Assembly (NCBI GenBank): GCA_031551485.1
Contig: JAVBNO010000055.1
Location: forward strand, 1 to 14,469
DNA: 14,469 nt
Origin: JAVBNO01 sp031551485
GTDB taxonomy: Bacteria; Bacillota; Clostridia; Oscillospirales; Ruminococcaceae
Direction of reading: 5' to 3'
In this document: in pieces, positions 6,243-13,140 of the stretch
Numbering within the stretch: position 1 is the first letter of the stretch
Layout: each line of letters begins with the position of its first letter
Translations under genes and position numbers: made by a program
Notes under the pieces: model-generated
What the model was told of the DNA's origin: nothing
Databases searched by the model: none
What the model saw: only the letters and a program-made list of their open reading frames with translations

Positions 6243-7133
6243 TTAACCAATCACTTTGGCGCCGTGAGGCAGCGGCTTTGCGATAAAAGCGGCGCTGGCT
6301 TTGCCCATTGCCTGCCGCAGACAAGATACTGCCTCCCGCCGCTGCGCAAAAAGACCGTAGACAGCGGTACCACTGCCGGTCATCGCCGCGCCGACAGCGC
6401 CCCGTTGCAGCATCAGCTCTTTGAGCAAAGCGCAGTCTTTCACCGGTATTGTCGGTTCCAGCACATTGCACAGCTTGCCGCCAATTCGCCGCAAATCCCC
6501 GCTTTCCAGCGCCGCCACCATGCCTTTGGTATCCACGGTGCATTGGGGTCCGCACCGGTCAAAAAGCCGGAAACCGGCCTCGGTCAGCGACCCGGCTTTT
6601 GGTTTCGCCACCACAATATGGCAGTCCGGCAGTCCGGGCAAAGGGGTAAACACATCGCCGATTCCGGTGGCCAGCTGGGTGCCGCCCACAATACAAAACG
6701 GCACATCCGCCCCCACGCCGACGCCAATACGGCAAAGCTCCTCTTGACCCAATCCATAGCCCAAAAGAGCATTCAGCCCAACAATCACGGCGGCGGCGTC
6801 GGCGCTGCCGCCGGCCAGCCCCGCCTCGGTGGGAATCACCCGCTGCAAGTGCACGGCAAGGGGAAAGGCGGCGTGGCCCACATAGGCCATAAACGCCGCC
6901 ACAGCCTTGCTGGCTAAATTGTGCTGGTCAAAGGGAATATGATTGACATTGCTGGTAATCTGCACCGGCCGGATACCGGCAGTGTGGGACAACATCTGCA
7001 AATGCACCACATTACAAAGATCAATGGATTGCATCACCATTTCCATGTCGTGGTAACCGTCGTCCCGCCGGCCCTTGATATCCAGCGTTAAATTGATTTT
7101 GGCGGGCGCCTGTACAATGACTGTGTGCTTCAT
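6243..7133 (-). CDS. ispE: 4-diphosphocytidyl-2-C-methyl-D-erythritol kinase
   Basis: IspE is the ATP-dependent kinase of the MEP (non-mevalonate) isoprenoid pathway and phosphorylates CDP-ME at the 2-hydroxyl. The 296-residue product has normal family length. PAKINLTLDI contains the substrate-site Lys12, GRRDDGYHDMEMVMQSIDL follows, PTEAGLAGGSADAAA (101-115) is the GHMP-kinase phosphate-binding loop, GADVPF supplies catalytic Asp143, and MTGSGTAVYGLF (251-262) is the C-terminal GHMP motif. ATG 7133 is chosen over TTG 7160 because the conserved N-terminus starts there; the ribosome site (AGGG) is weak. It lies between the aminotransferase (108 bp) and the ACT gene (42 bp). All key residues are present, so it should be functional. 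Confidence 0.96.
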   Translation of the reverse strand: MKHTVIVQAPAKINLTLDIKGRRDDGYHDMEMVMQSIDLCNVVHLQMLSHTAGIRPVQITSNVNHIPFDQHNLASKAVAAFMAYVGHAAFPLAVHLQRVIPTEAGLAGGSADAAAVIVGLNALLGYGLGQEELCRIGVGVGADVPFCIVGGTQLATGIGDVFTPLPGLPDCHIVVAKPKAGSLTEAGFRLFDRCGPQCTVDTKGMVAALESGDLRRIGGKLCNVLEPTIPVKDCALLKELMLQRGAVGAAMTGSGTAVYGLFAQRREAVSCLRQAMGKASAAFIAKPLPHGAKVIG

Positions 7134-7241
7134 ACAATGTAACCCTGGCCGCACTTGCAAAGCAAATCCGGCGGCTGCCTCCTTCGACGTCTTACTGTAT
7201 TCAGTCCATCTCTATTGATTCAGTGTCGCCAATAGCCCCAT

Positions 7242-8408
7242 TTATTTCAGTTCCTGTAAAAAAGTTTCCATGCGTTTGAGCGCTTCTACCAGGTGATCCA
7301 CGGCGTAGGAATAAGAAATGCGCACAAAGCCCTCGCCGCTCTCTCCAAAGGCGCTGCCGGGCACAACGGCTACCCGCTGCGACTGCAAAAGCTTTTGGCA
7401 AAAGTCCTCGCTGCTCAGCCCGGTGGACTGAATGGAAGGGAAGACGTAAAACGCGCCCATCGGATCAAAGCAGGGCAACCCCATTTTATTCAGGCTGTCT
7501 ACCATCAGCCCCCGGCGCATGTTGTAGCTCACCGCCATCCGCTCAATCTCGTCGTCACAGCTGCGCAGCGCTTCTACGGCGGCGTATTGGCTGGTGGTTG
7601 GCGCGCACATAATCGCAAACTGATGAATCTTGGTCATTACGCCAATCAACTCTTTCGGCCCCGCCGCGTAACCCAGCCGCCAGCCGGTCATCGCAAAAGC
7701 TTTGGAAAACCCATTCACTACAATGGTCCGCTCCCGCATCCCCGGCAGGCTGGCAATCGAGCAATGCTTATGCCCAAAGGTAAGCTCGGCATAAATCTCA
7801 TCCGACAATACAACGATGTCGGTACCTGTAAGCACTTCGGCAATTTCCAAAAGGTGCTTTTTTTCCATAACGGCGCCGGTGGGGTTATTGGGAAAAGGGA
7901 AGATCAGCAGCTTTGTCCGGGGCGTAATGGCCGCTTTCAACGCGGCGGGATTCAGGCGAAACTGGTCTTCGGCAAGGGTGGGAATCCGCACCGCCACCCC
8001 GCCGGACAGCTGAGTGATCGGCTCGTAACACACAAAGCTGGGGTCGGGAATCAGCACTTCGTCTCCTTCGTCCACCAGCGCCCGAATGGCCGCGTCAATG
8101 GCCTCGCTGCCGCCCACCGTCACAAGCACTTCTTCCTTGGGCTCATACTGCAACCCAAAACGCCGCGCCAGATAGTGGCAGATCTCGGTCTTCAGGGGCA
8201 TAATGCCCGAATTGGCCGTGTAAAAAGTGCGCCCTTTTTCCAGCGATTGTATACCCGCCTGGCGAATGGCGTAAGGCGTCTTAAAATCAGGTTCGCCCAC
8301 GCCCAGCGAAATCACATTGTCCATTTCGCCGGCAAGGTCGAAAAACCGCCGGATGCCCGAGGGCTTGATGCCGGCGGCGCGTTTGGCAATCATACGGCTG
8401 TAATCCAT
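7242..8408 (-). CDS. PLP-dependent class I/II aminotransferase (PatA/aromatic type)
   Basis: The 388-residue product is a fold-type I aminotransferase. GVGEPDFKTP near the N-terminus, NNPTG (174-178), LSDEIYAEL (Asp203 binds the pyridine nitrogen) and the Schiff-base lysine Lys236 in SKAFAMTGWRLGY are all intact. A C-terminal Arg in GFVRISYSYA would bind the substrate carboxylate. The subgroup includes aromatic/aspartate aminotransferases and PatA, N-acetyl-LL-diaminopimelate aminotransferase; sequence alone does not fix the substrate. ATG 8408 overlaps the regulator's stop (TGATG), giving translational coupling; a GTG at 8411 is an alternative start. Pairing with an Lrp/AsnC regulator suggests amino-acid-responsive control. 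Confidence 0.92.
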   Translation of the reverse strand: MDYSRMIAKRAAGIKPSGIRRFFDLAGEMDNVISLGVGEPDFKTPYAIRQAGIQSLEKGRTFYTANSGIMPLKTEICHYLARRFGLQYEPKEEVLVTVGGSEAIDAAIRALVDEGDEVLIPDPSFVCYEPITQLSGGVAVRIPTLAEDQFRLNPAALKAAITPRTKLLIFPFPNNPTGAVMEKKHLLEIAEVLTGTDIVVLSDEIYAELTFGHKHCSIASLPGMRERTIVVNGFSKAFAMTGWRLGYAAGPKELIGVMTKIHQFAIMCAPTTSQYAAVEALRSCDDEIERMAVSYNMRRGLMVDSLNKMGLPCFDPMGAFYVFPSIQSTGLSSEDFCQKLLQSQRVAVVPGSAFGESGEGFVRISYSYAVDHLVEALKRMETFLQELK

Positions 8409-8890
8409 CACATCGTCACCGCCTCACGCTCGTCGCCTTCCTCGTCGGACACCATAACACCGCGCTCTTTATACTTCCGCAGCACAAAATGTGTCGATGT
8501 CGATTCCACCGATTCCAACGGCGCCAGCCGTTCGGCGACAAACAGGGCCACATCTTTAAATCCGCGGCCGCTTACTGTCAGCGCCAGGTCGTACCCGCCG
8601 CTCATCAGGTAAACAGTCTCCACTTCTTCAAACTGGGCAATGCGGCGGGCAATCTCCTCAAAGCCTATGCCGCTTTTTGGGGTGACCTTAATTTCAATGC
8701 GGGCGCTACAAAGTTCCCGGTCGGTCTTGTCCCAGTCAATCACGGCTTTGTATCCGCGGATGATGCCGGCTCGTTCGGCGTCTTCAATCAAGTGGTCCAC
8801 CTCGGCGGCGTCCAGTCCCACCATAGCTCCAATTTGCGCGCTCGAAAGCCGTGCGTTTTTCTCCAACACTTCCAGTATCCGCTTCAACAT
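8408..8890 (-). CDS. Lrp/AsnC family transcriptional regulator
   Basis: The 160-residue protein has the Lrp/AsnC layout. The N-terminal helix-turn-helix (about 1-50, ILEVLEKNARLSSAQIGAMV) is followed by GIIRGYKAVIDWDK and a RAM ligand-binding domain (about 60-135, with VYLMSGGYDLALTVSG, the usual GxYD turn). An acidic tail of about 12 residues is an extension. ATG 8890 is preferred over GTG 8896 because AAGGAG lies 5 nt upstream of the ATG and would overlap the GTG. Lrp-type proteins sense amino acids and often control adjacent transport or catabolic genes; overlap with the aminotransferase start suggests that gene, and perhaps its own unit, is a target. The effector is unknown. Confidence 0.93.
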   Translation of the reverse strand: MLKRILEVLEKNARLSSAQIGAMVGLDAAEVDHLIEDAERAGIIRGYKAVIDWDKTDRELCSARIEIKVTPKSGIGFEEIARRIAQFEEVETVYLMSGGYDLALTVSGRGFKDVALFVAERLAPLESVESTSTHFVLRKYKERGVMVSDEEGDEREAVTM

Positions 8891-8956
8891 AATCACTCCT
8901 TGTTTTGATCATAAACACAAAGCAGACATAAGCCCGCCTTGCGCCATAAAACATGG

Positions 8957-9772
8957 TTATAAAGCATAAAAAACGGGATTGTGCTTTTCGAAATAGGCGG
9001 CATGGGTAAAGCCCGCCTCTTTCAAAAGGGTGGCGGCCGCTTCAAAATCCGCCCCCACATCGCCGGCATTGTGGGCGTCGCTGCCTAAGGTGACAATTTC
9101 CCCCCCACACGCCTTGGATAATTGAAAATCTTCCAGCCCCGGCAGTGGGCTGCCCACATTTTGCCGCAGGCCCGATGTGTTAATCTCAATGCCCTTGCCC
9201 GCCTGCACCACTTTGTGGAACAGTTCGGCCAAAACCTCTTTAAAAGGCTCCATCGCCACCGTTTTGCCACACCGGTTCATCGAGTAGCGGATAGGATAAT
9301 TCAAATGGGACAGCACGTCAATTTTGCCCCACCCAATCAGCTCCATCATCTCTCGGTACATTTTGTCGAACTCTTTCACCATATCCATCGACTCAAATTC
9401 CCGGAAGTAAAAATCCACTTCGCCCCGCACGGCATGCTGGCTGCCCAGCACAAAATCAAAATCAGCCAGGGCCAGCGCTTCCTCAGCCTTCTCTATATTA
9501 TGAATTGCCTCGCCCATTTCCATTCCCAGCAGGATTTTCATTTTACCGTCAAATCGGCCGCTGGCCGCAATGCGCCGATACTCCGCCACCGACCCCGCCA
9601 TAGAAGCGATAAAATCTTCATCGGTGGGATAATAGCCGTAATCATAATGGTCGGTGATCGTAATTCCCTGTAACCCTTGGTCATAGGCGCTTTGAAACAG
9701 CATCTCCATCGGATCCTTGGCGTCGCTGGAGTGGTTGGAATGGCAGTGGCAATCGAAATAAGGCAAAGGCAT
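8957..9772 (-). CDS. PHP-domain phosphoesterase, histidinol-phosphatase (HisJ) family
   Basis: The 271-residue product has all motifs of the HisJ/HisK-type PHP phosphatases: DCHCH (7-11), TDHYD (His42), GMEMG (Glu85), GSQH (His113), LSHL (His156) and GSDAH (Asp232, His234), which together bind a trinuclear metal site. The family hydrolyses L-histidinol phosphate to histidinol in histidine synthesis, but many PHP proteins act on other phosphoesters and no other his gene is present, so the substrate is open. ATG 9772 follows GGAGG with 11 nt spacing; an in-frame TTG at 9793 is less likely. It is the first gene of the minus-strand unit; I could not identify a convincing promoter in its 5' flank, which it shares with nadE. 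Confidence 0.88.
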   Translation of the reverse strand: MPLPYFDCHCHSNHSSDAKDPMEMLFQSAYDQGLQGITITDHYDYGYYPTDEDFIASMAGSVAEYRRIAASGRFDGKMKILLGMEMGEAIHNIEKAEEALALADFDFVLGSQHAVRGEVDFYFREFESMDMVKEFDKMYREMMELIGWGKIDVLSHLNYPIRYSMNRCGKTVAMEPFKEVLAELFHKVVQAGKGIEINTSGLRQNVGSPLPGLEDFQLSKACGGEIVTLGSDAHNAGDVGADFEAAATLLKEAGFTHAAYFEKHNPVFYAL

Positions 9773-9811
9773 GAAAACACGATCCTCCGGCAAAAATTCA
9801 CAGTGGTTTTA

Positions 9812-9840
9812 TTGTAAACCCCTGCGTTTAGTGCTATGAT
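9812..9840 (+). promoter_or_regulatory. Candidate SigA promoter for nadE-dfx
   Basis: TTGTAA (9812-9817) and TATGAT (9835-9840) are separated by exactly 17 bp, and transcription would start near 9847. It sits about 40 bp inside the divergent region beyond the PHP gene and leaves a 5' leader of about 210 nt before nadE. Confidence 0.55.
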
Positions 9841-9855
9841 AAAAAGTGAAAATAA

Positions 9856-9920
9856 GGGAAGAAAATGACCTGCCGTATAGGCCGGCAGCCGCCCCCAAAT
9901 AACAGAACGCGGCCCTTCCC
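9856..9920 (+). promoter_or_regulatory. Possible structured leader RNA upstream of nadE
   Basis: Starting just after the predicted transcription start, three helices fit a three-way junction: P1 GGGAAG (9856-9861) with CTTCCC (9915-9920), P2 CTGCCG (9870-9875) with CGGCAG (9883-9888), and P3 CCGC (9889-9892) with GCGG (9909-9912). P2 and P3 abut directly. Downstream, CCTCCC (9956-9961) is complementary to GGGAGG (10028-10033), and TGTTCC (9935-9940) to GGAACA (10001-10006). I do not recognise a known riboswitch consensus or a T-box motif. Short helices of this kind can arise by chance, so this is a candidate only. Nothing else is evident in the 9773-10056 gap besides the promoter. Confidence 0.3.
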
Positions 9921-10056
9921 ATTACAGGATATTCTGTTCCCCAGTATACCATGCGCCTCCCACTTTTGTATAGTATAGGCAAACAAATGTCATTCTTTTT
10001 GGAACATTGACCATTTTTGTACCCATAGGGAGGATGAAAGAGAGGAGAAAGTGATA

Positions 10057-11874
10057 ATGGATTCCATCATTCGCGTAGCGACCGCCGTAAACCAGGTGAT
10101 CCCGGGCAATCCGCGGGCTTGCTTGGCTGGCGTCGAGCGCTGCCTGGACAAGCTGTGGGAGTCCGCCCCCGACATCGTCCTGTTTCCCCAACTGGCCCTG
10201 TGCTCGCCAAGCTGCGGCAGCCTGTTGGACAACGCCTTTTTGCTGGAGGATGTCTACGCCTGCCTTCAGGAGCTGTGTGCCAACACCAAAAATCTTGACT
10301 GCTATATCATCGTCGGTCTGCCTTTGTCCGTCGATGGCAAAGCGGTGCCTGCCACCGCTGTTATACACCGGGGGCTCTTGCTGGGCTGCCTGGCCGACGA
10401 TCCCGCTTTCGTCCCTCCCGAGCAACCGGGCACCGGCATCTGGCTGCCCCGAAACACCACTTTTGTCAGCGGTGCCCTGCGCTTTTGCATCCACGCCGGC
10501 GACCCCGCTGCCCTGCCCGCCCAAATGTCCCGGCTGCCCTCCGGTTGCGACCTGGTTCTCGTTCCCGCTTACCAGCCGGTCTATGCCGGCTACAACGAGC
10601 GGGCCTGGCAGGCGGTGGAGGTTGTCTCTCGGGCTTATGGCTGTGCCATTGCCGTTGCCAACGGCGGCGTGGGCGACACCAGCCACCCCTATATCTATCG
10701 GGGGTTTGCCTGGATTTGTGAATGCGGCGAGCGCCTCTCCGGCCAAAGCGGCCTGCGGGAGGACTTTGTCATTGTCAGCGATTTGGACTGTGACATCATC
10801 CACGCCAAAAAGACCACAGCCCCCAAAACGGCCCCGTTTTACGCCACAATGCCTGTCACCGCCAAACAGGGCCTCCTGCGCCCCATCTACCCCGAACCCT
10901 ATTTAATCGCCTCCGATGCCGATGCCTATTTGGCTGACCTTTTCGATTTGCAGGTGGCTTCTTTGGCTGCCCGCATGGAAAACATTCGCTGCGAAAAAAT
11001 TGTTCTGGGCGTTTCCGGCGGGCTGGATTCCACCTTGGCCGCCATCGTCGGCGCCTTGGCGCTGGTCCGGTTGGGCCTGCCGCGTCACAATTTCATCGGT
11101 GTCACCATGCCCGGCTTTGGCACCTCCGACCAAACGCTGTGGAATGCGCTGCACCTGATGGAAATTCTGGGGGCCGATGTGCGTGAAATCCCAATCCGTG
11201 CCTCCGTCCAACAGCATTTCGAAGATATCGGCCATCCCATGAACCTGCACAACACCACCTACGAAAACGCCCAGGCCCGCGAGCGCACCCAAATTTTAAT
11301 GGACATTGCCAATACCGAAAGCGCTTTGGTGGTGGGTACCGGCGACCTGTCCGAAATGGCCCTTGGCTGGAGCACCTTTGGCGGCGACCATCTGGCGGGA
11401 TACAATGTCAACGCCTGCCTGACCAAAACCCTTGTCCGCCTGCTGGTGGGCCATGTGGGCAAAAGCGGCGTGATCGAGGGCATAGACGAACTGTTGCGGG
11501 AAATTTGGGAAACCCCTGTCAGCCCCGAACTGCTGCCACCCACCGACAGCGGAAAAATTGCCCAAAAGACCGAGGAGATCCTCGGCCCCTACGAGCTTCA
11601 CGATTTCTTCCTCTTCCACCTCACTCAGTATCATATGCGCCCCTCTAAAATTTATCGCTACGCCTGCGCCGCCTTTGGCAAAACACTGGATGCCGCCTTC
11701 ATCAAAGAAAAACTCCGCCTCTTCCTCGAACGCTTCGCCTTTGGCCAATTCAAGCGCAGCTGTTCCCCCGACGGCGCCATGATCACGGAATTCAATCTCA
11801 TGGGCCCCGCTTTTTGGATGCCCTCCGACTTTTCGCCCAACCATCTCCTGTCCGATTTGGATACGGTGGAATAA
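10057..11874 (+). CDS. nadE: NAD+ synthetase with degenerate N-terminal glutaminase domain
   Basis: NadE amidates nicotinate adenine dinucleotide to NAD+, the last step of NAD synthesis. The 605-residue protein has the two-domain layout of glutamine-dependent enzymes: a nitrilase-type domain (about 1-260) and a synthetase domain (about 300-605). The synthetase domain looks intact: P-loop SGGLDST (320-326), YENAQARER (402-410), GTGDLSEMALGWSTFGGD (427-444), VNACLTKTLVRLL and QFKRS (564-568). The glutaminase domain does not. In the usual Glu-Lys-Cys triad (E52, K121, C176 in M. tuberculosis), the Glu of FPEL is Gln45 (FPQLAL), and the Lys of GVVPK aligns with Asp114 (GCLAD). Cys144 aligns with the nucleophile but sits in RFCIHAG, not EICED. 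Glutamine hydrolysis is therefore doubtful, and use of free ammonia is inferred. ATG 10057 has AGGAG 9 nt upstream and is preferred over GTG 10051. Desulfoferrodoxin follows after 53 bp. Confidence 0.93.
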   Translation: MDSIIRVATAVNQVIPGNPRACLAGVERCLDKLWESAPDIVLFPQLALCSPSCGSLLDNAFLLEDVYACLQELCANTKNLDCYIIVGLPLSVDGKAVPATAVIHRGLLLGCLADDPAFVPPEQPGTGIWLPRNTTFVSGALRFCIHAGDPAALPAQMSRLPSGCDLVLVPAYQPVYAGYNERAWQAVEVVSRAYGCAIAVANGGVGDTSHPYIYRGFAWICECGERLSGQSGLREDFVIVSDLDCDIIHAKKTTAPKTAPFYATMPVTAKQGLLRPIYPEPYLIASDADAYLADLFDLQVASLAARMENIRCEKIVLGVSGGLDSTLAAIVGALALVRLGLPRHNFIGVTMPGFGTSDQTLWNALHLMEILGADVREIPIRASVQQHFEDIGHPMNLHNTTYENAQARERTQILMDIANTESALVVGTGDLSEMALGWSTFGGDHLAGYNVNACLTKTLVRLLVGHVGKSGVIEGIDELLREIWETPVSPELLPPTDSGKIAQKTEEILGPYELHDFFLFHLTQYHMRPSKIYRYACAAFGKTLDAAFIKEKLRLFLERFAFGQFKRSCSPDGAMITEFNLMGPAFWMPSDFSPNHLLSDLDTVE

Positions 11875-11927
11875 AGACAAACAGTCAGCAGAAATGAAGT
11901 GTAACTGAAGACAAGGAGGAAAAGAAA

Positions 11928-12314
11928 ATGGCACGTGTACAAAAATTCTTTGTTTGCAAGCACTGCGGCAACCTGGTCAGCATGATTCATGAATCCGGCG
12001 TACCCATCATCTGTTGCGGCGAACCGATGCAAGCGCTGGAACCGAACACCTCTGAGGGCGCCGGTGAAAAACACCTGCCGGTCATCGAGCAAAAGGGCGG
12101 CGAAGTTACTGTCAAAGTCGGCAGTGTGCCCCACCCCATGCTCCCCGAGCACAGCATCCAGTGGATTTATCTTTGCACCCAGCTGGGTGGCCAGCGCCAC
12201 ATTCTCGACCCCGGCAACGCCCCCCAGGCCACATTCATTCTGGCCCCTGGCGACAAAGTCGTGGCCGCCTACGAGTACTGCAACATCCATGGCCTGTGGA
12301 AGACACAAGCATAG
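11928..12314 (+). CDS. dfx: Desulfoferrodoxin (two-iron superoxide reductase)
   Basis: Superoxide reductase reduces superoxide to hydrogen peroxide in the cytoplasm of anaerobes without making oxygen. The 128-residue protein is full length and has both iron sites. The N-terminal desulforedoxin-like centre has C10, C13, C29 and C30 (CKHC and CC). The catalytic square-pyramidal centre has EKH (47-49, with the lid Lys48 and ligand His49), H69, H75, C118 and H121 (CNIHGLW). AAGGAGG 8-9 nt before ATG 11928 is a strong ribosome site. No separate promoter is visible in the 53-bp gap after nadE, so it is probably co-transcribed. The electron donor, often rubredoxin, is not encoded here. Confidence 0.96.
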   Translation: MARVQKFFVCKHCGNLVSMIHESGVPIICCGEPMQALEPNTSEGAGEKHLPVIEQKGGEVTVKVGSVPHPMLPEHSIQWIYLCTQLGGQRHILDPGNAPQATFILAPGDKVVAAYEYCNIHGLWKTQA

Positions 12315-12343
12315 AAAAAGACGGCCTTTGGCCGTCTTTTTCT
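12315..12343 (+). terminator. Intrinsic terminator after desulfoferrodoxin
   Basis: AAAAAGACGGCC (12315-12326) pairs perfectly with GGCCGTCTTTTT (12330-12341) around a TTT loop. It begins immediately at the dfx stop codon and should end the nadE-dfx transcript. Its T-tract abuts the next promoter. Confidence 0.92.
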
Positions 12344-12371
12344 TGCACTCATTTCCGTTTGACGCTATAAT
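12343..12371 (+). promoter_or_regulatory. SigA-type promoter of the membrane-protein gene
   Basis: TTGCAC (12343-12348), a 17-bp spacer and a perfect TATAAT (12366-12371). Transcription would start near 12378, about 40 nt before ATG 12417. Confidence 0.7.
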
Positions 12372-12416
12372 AAAACCGGACGACATGAACAACTGTTAGC
12401 ATCGAGGTGATTTCTA

Positions 12417-12953
12417 ATGGATTCGCTCAGCCAACAAGAGAAGAGACATAACAGGCTGCTGCACATACTTCAATACACCAATGTTGCCTGCTCGGTTGCG
12501 ATTTTGTGCGCCTTGTTGTTTAGCCACTATTGGGGATTCGCTATTCTGATGATCCTGCACTATATCTTTTTCGGGTTTGTGGGCCTAGCCCATTTGCTCG
12601 CCGCGGCCCAATGCTACCGCCTGTCTTACTTTTTTCTTTGCATCACCTGTCCCCATGGCTTGCTCCCTTTCACAAGGGCGTGGTATTACCTCACCCGGTC
12701 CCAACTCCTGGCGTTCCAATCGGATAAAAAGGGCACAAACGATACAAGCGTGTTGCGCCTTGCTGTCAGGGTCAACCCCGCCGATCTGCTCACCGCCCGC
12801 AACCGCGCCTTTTTTTACCTCCATATGACGGCCATCTTCTACGACCGGGGCAATTTGGAAATTGCCCAGTATTATTACGATATTGCCCTTTGCATTGCCC
12901 GCTGCGGAGACACGCCCCCCCGGCGGGGTATGGTGGTCACATTCGATTCGTAA
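12417..12953 (+). CDS. Unrecognised membrane protein with C-terminal TPR-like helix pair
   Basis: I do not recognise this 178-residue protein. A basic N-terminus (1-18) is followed by hydrophobic segments at about 21-36, 40-63 and 68-85. The C-terminal soluble part (about 100-178) includes ARNRAFFYLHMTAIFYDRG followed by EIAQYYYDIALCIA, two helices with the spacing and Ala/Tyr pattern of a single tetratricopeptide-like repeat. It ends PPRRGMVVTFDS. GAGGTGAT about 6 nt before ATG 12417 is a good ribosome site, and it has its own promoter and a terminator-like hairpin downstream, so it is a real single-gene unit. Membrane location is inferred from composition; no function can be assigned. Confidence 0.75.
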   Translation: MDSLSQQEKRHNRLLHILQYTNVACSVAILCALLFSHYWGFAILMILHYIFFGFVGLAHLLAAAQCYRLSYFFLCITCPHGLLPFTRAWYYLTRSQLLAFQSDKKGTNDTSVLRLAVRVNPADLLTARNRAFFYLHMTAIFYDRGNLEIAQYYYDIALCIARCGDTPPRRGMVVTFDS

Positions 12954-12972
12954 ACAGCATATAGCATATACG

Positions 12973-13006
12973 CACAGTCTCTCGGTCCCAGGAGAGGCTG
13001 TGTTTT
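12973..13006 (+). terminator. Probable weak terminator before spoIIR
   Basis: CACAGTCTCTC (12973-12983) pairs with GAGAGGCTGTG (12992-13002) with one G-U pair and an 8-nt loop, followed by only four T. It probably ends the membrane-protein transcript. The rest of the 187-bp gap to spoIIR contains no promoter I can identify with confidence; a SigF-type site would be expected but I could not fit one. Confidence 0.55.
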
Positions 13007-13140
13007 GGCGTCTGGGGCTTTTTCTTAAAATAGGCCACCTGTTTTTACCCACATGTGATTAATCCGGTCTTTTCCCGCCCATACTTCTGGTACCACACCC
13101 ATACCACACCTTAAACATCGCAGGAAAGGACACACCCACC

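Noticed and set aside
7293..8612. Long plus-strand open frame opposite the aminotransferase and Lrp genes.
   Set aside because: It is antisense to two genes with clear family motifs, is His/Arg/Gly-rich and low in conserved patterns.
10034..10054. Six-codon mini-ORF (ATG at 10034, TGA at 10052) just before nadE as an upstream regulatory peptide.
   Set aside because: Its ATG directly abuts the GGGAGG with no usable spacing, and the reading is explained by the purine-rich ribosome-binding region.
9922..10803. Long minus-strand open frame opposite nadE.
   Set aside because: It lies antisense to the well-supported NAD synthetase and its translation has no recognisable motifs; it is a by-product of GC-rich codon use.
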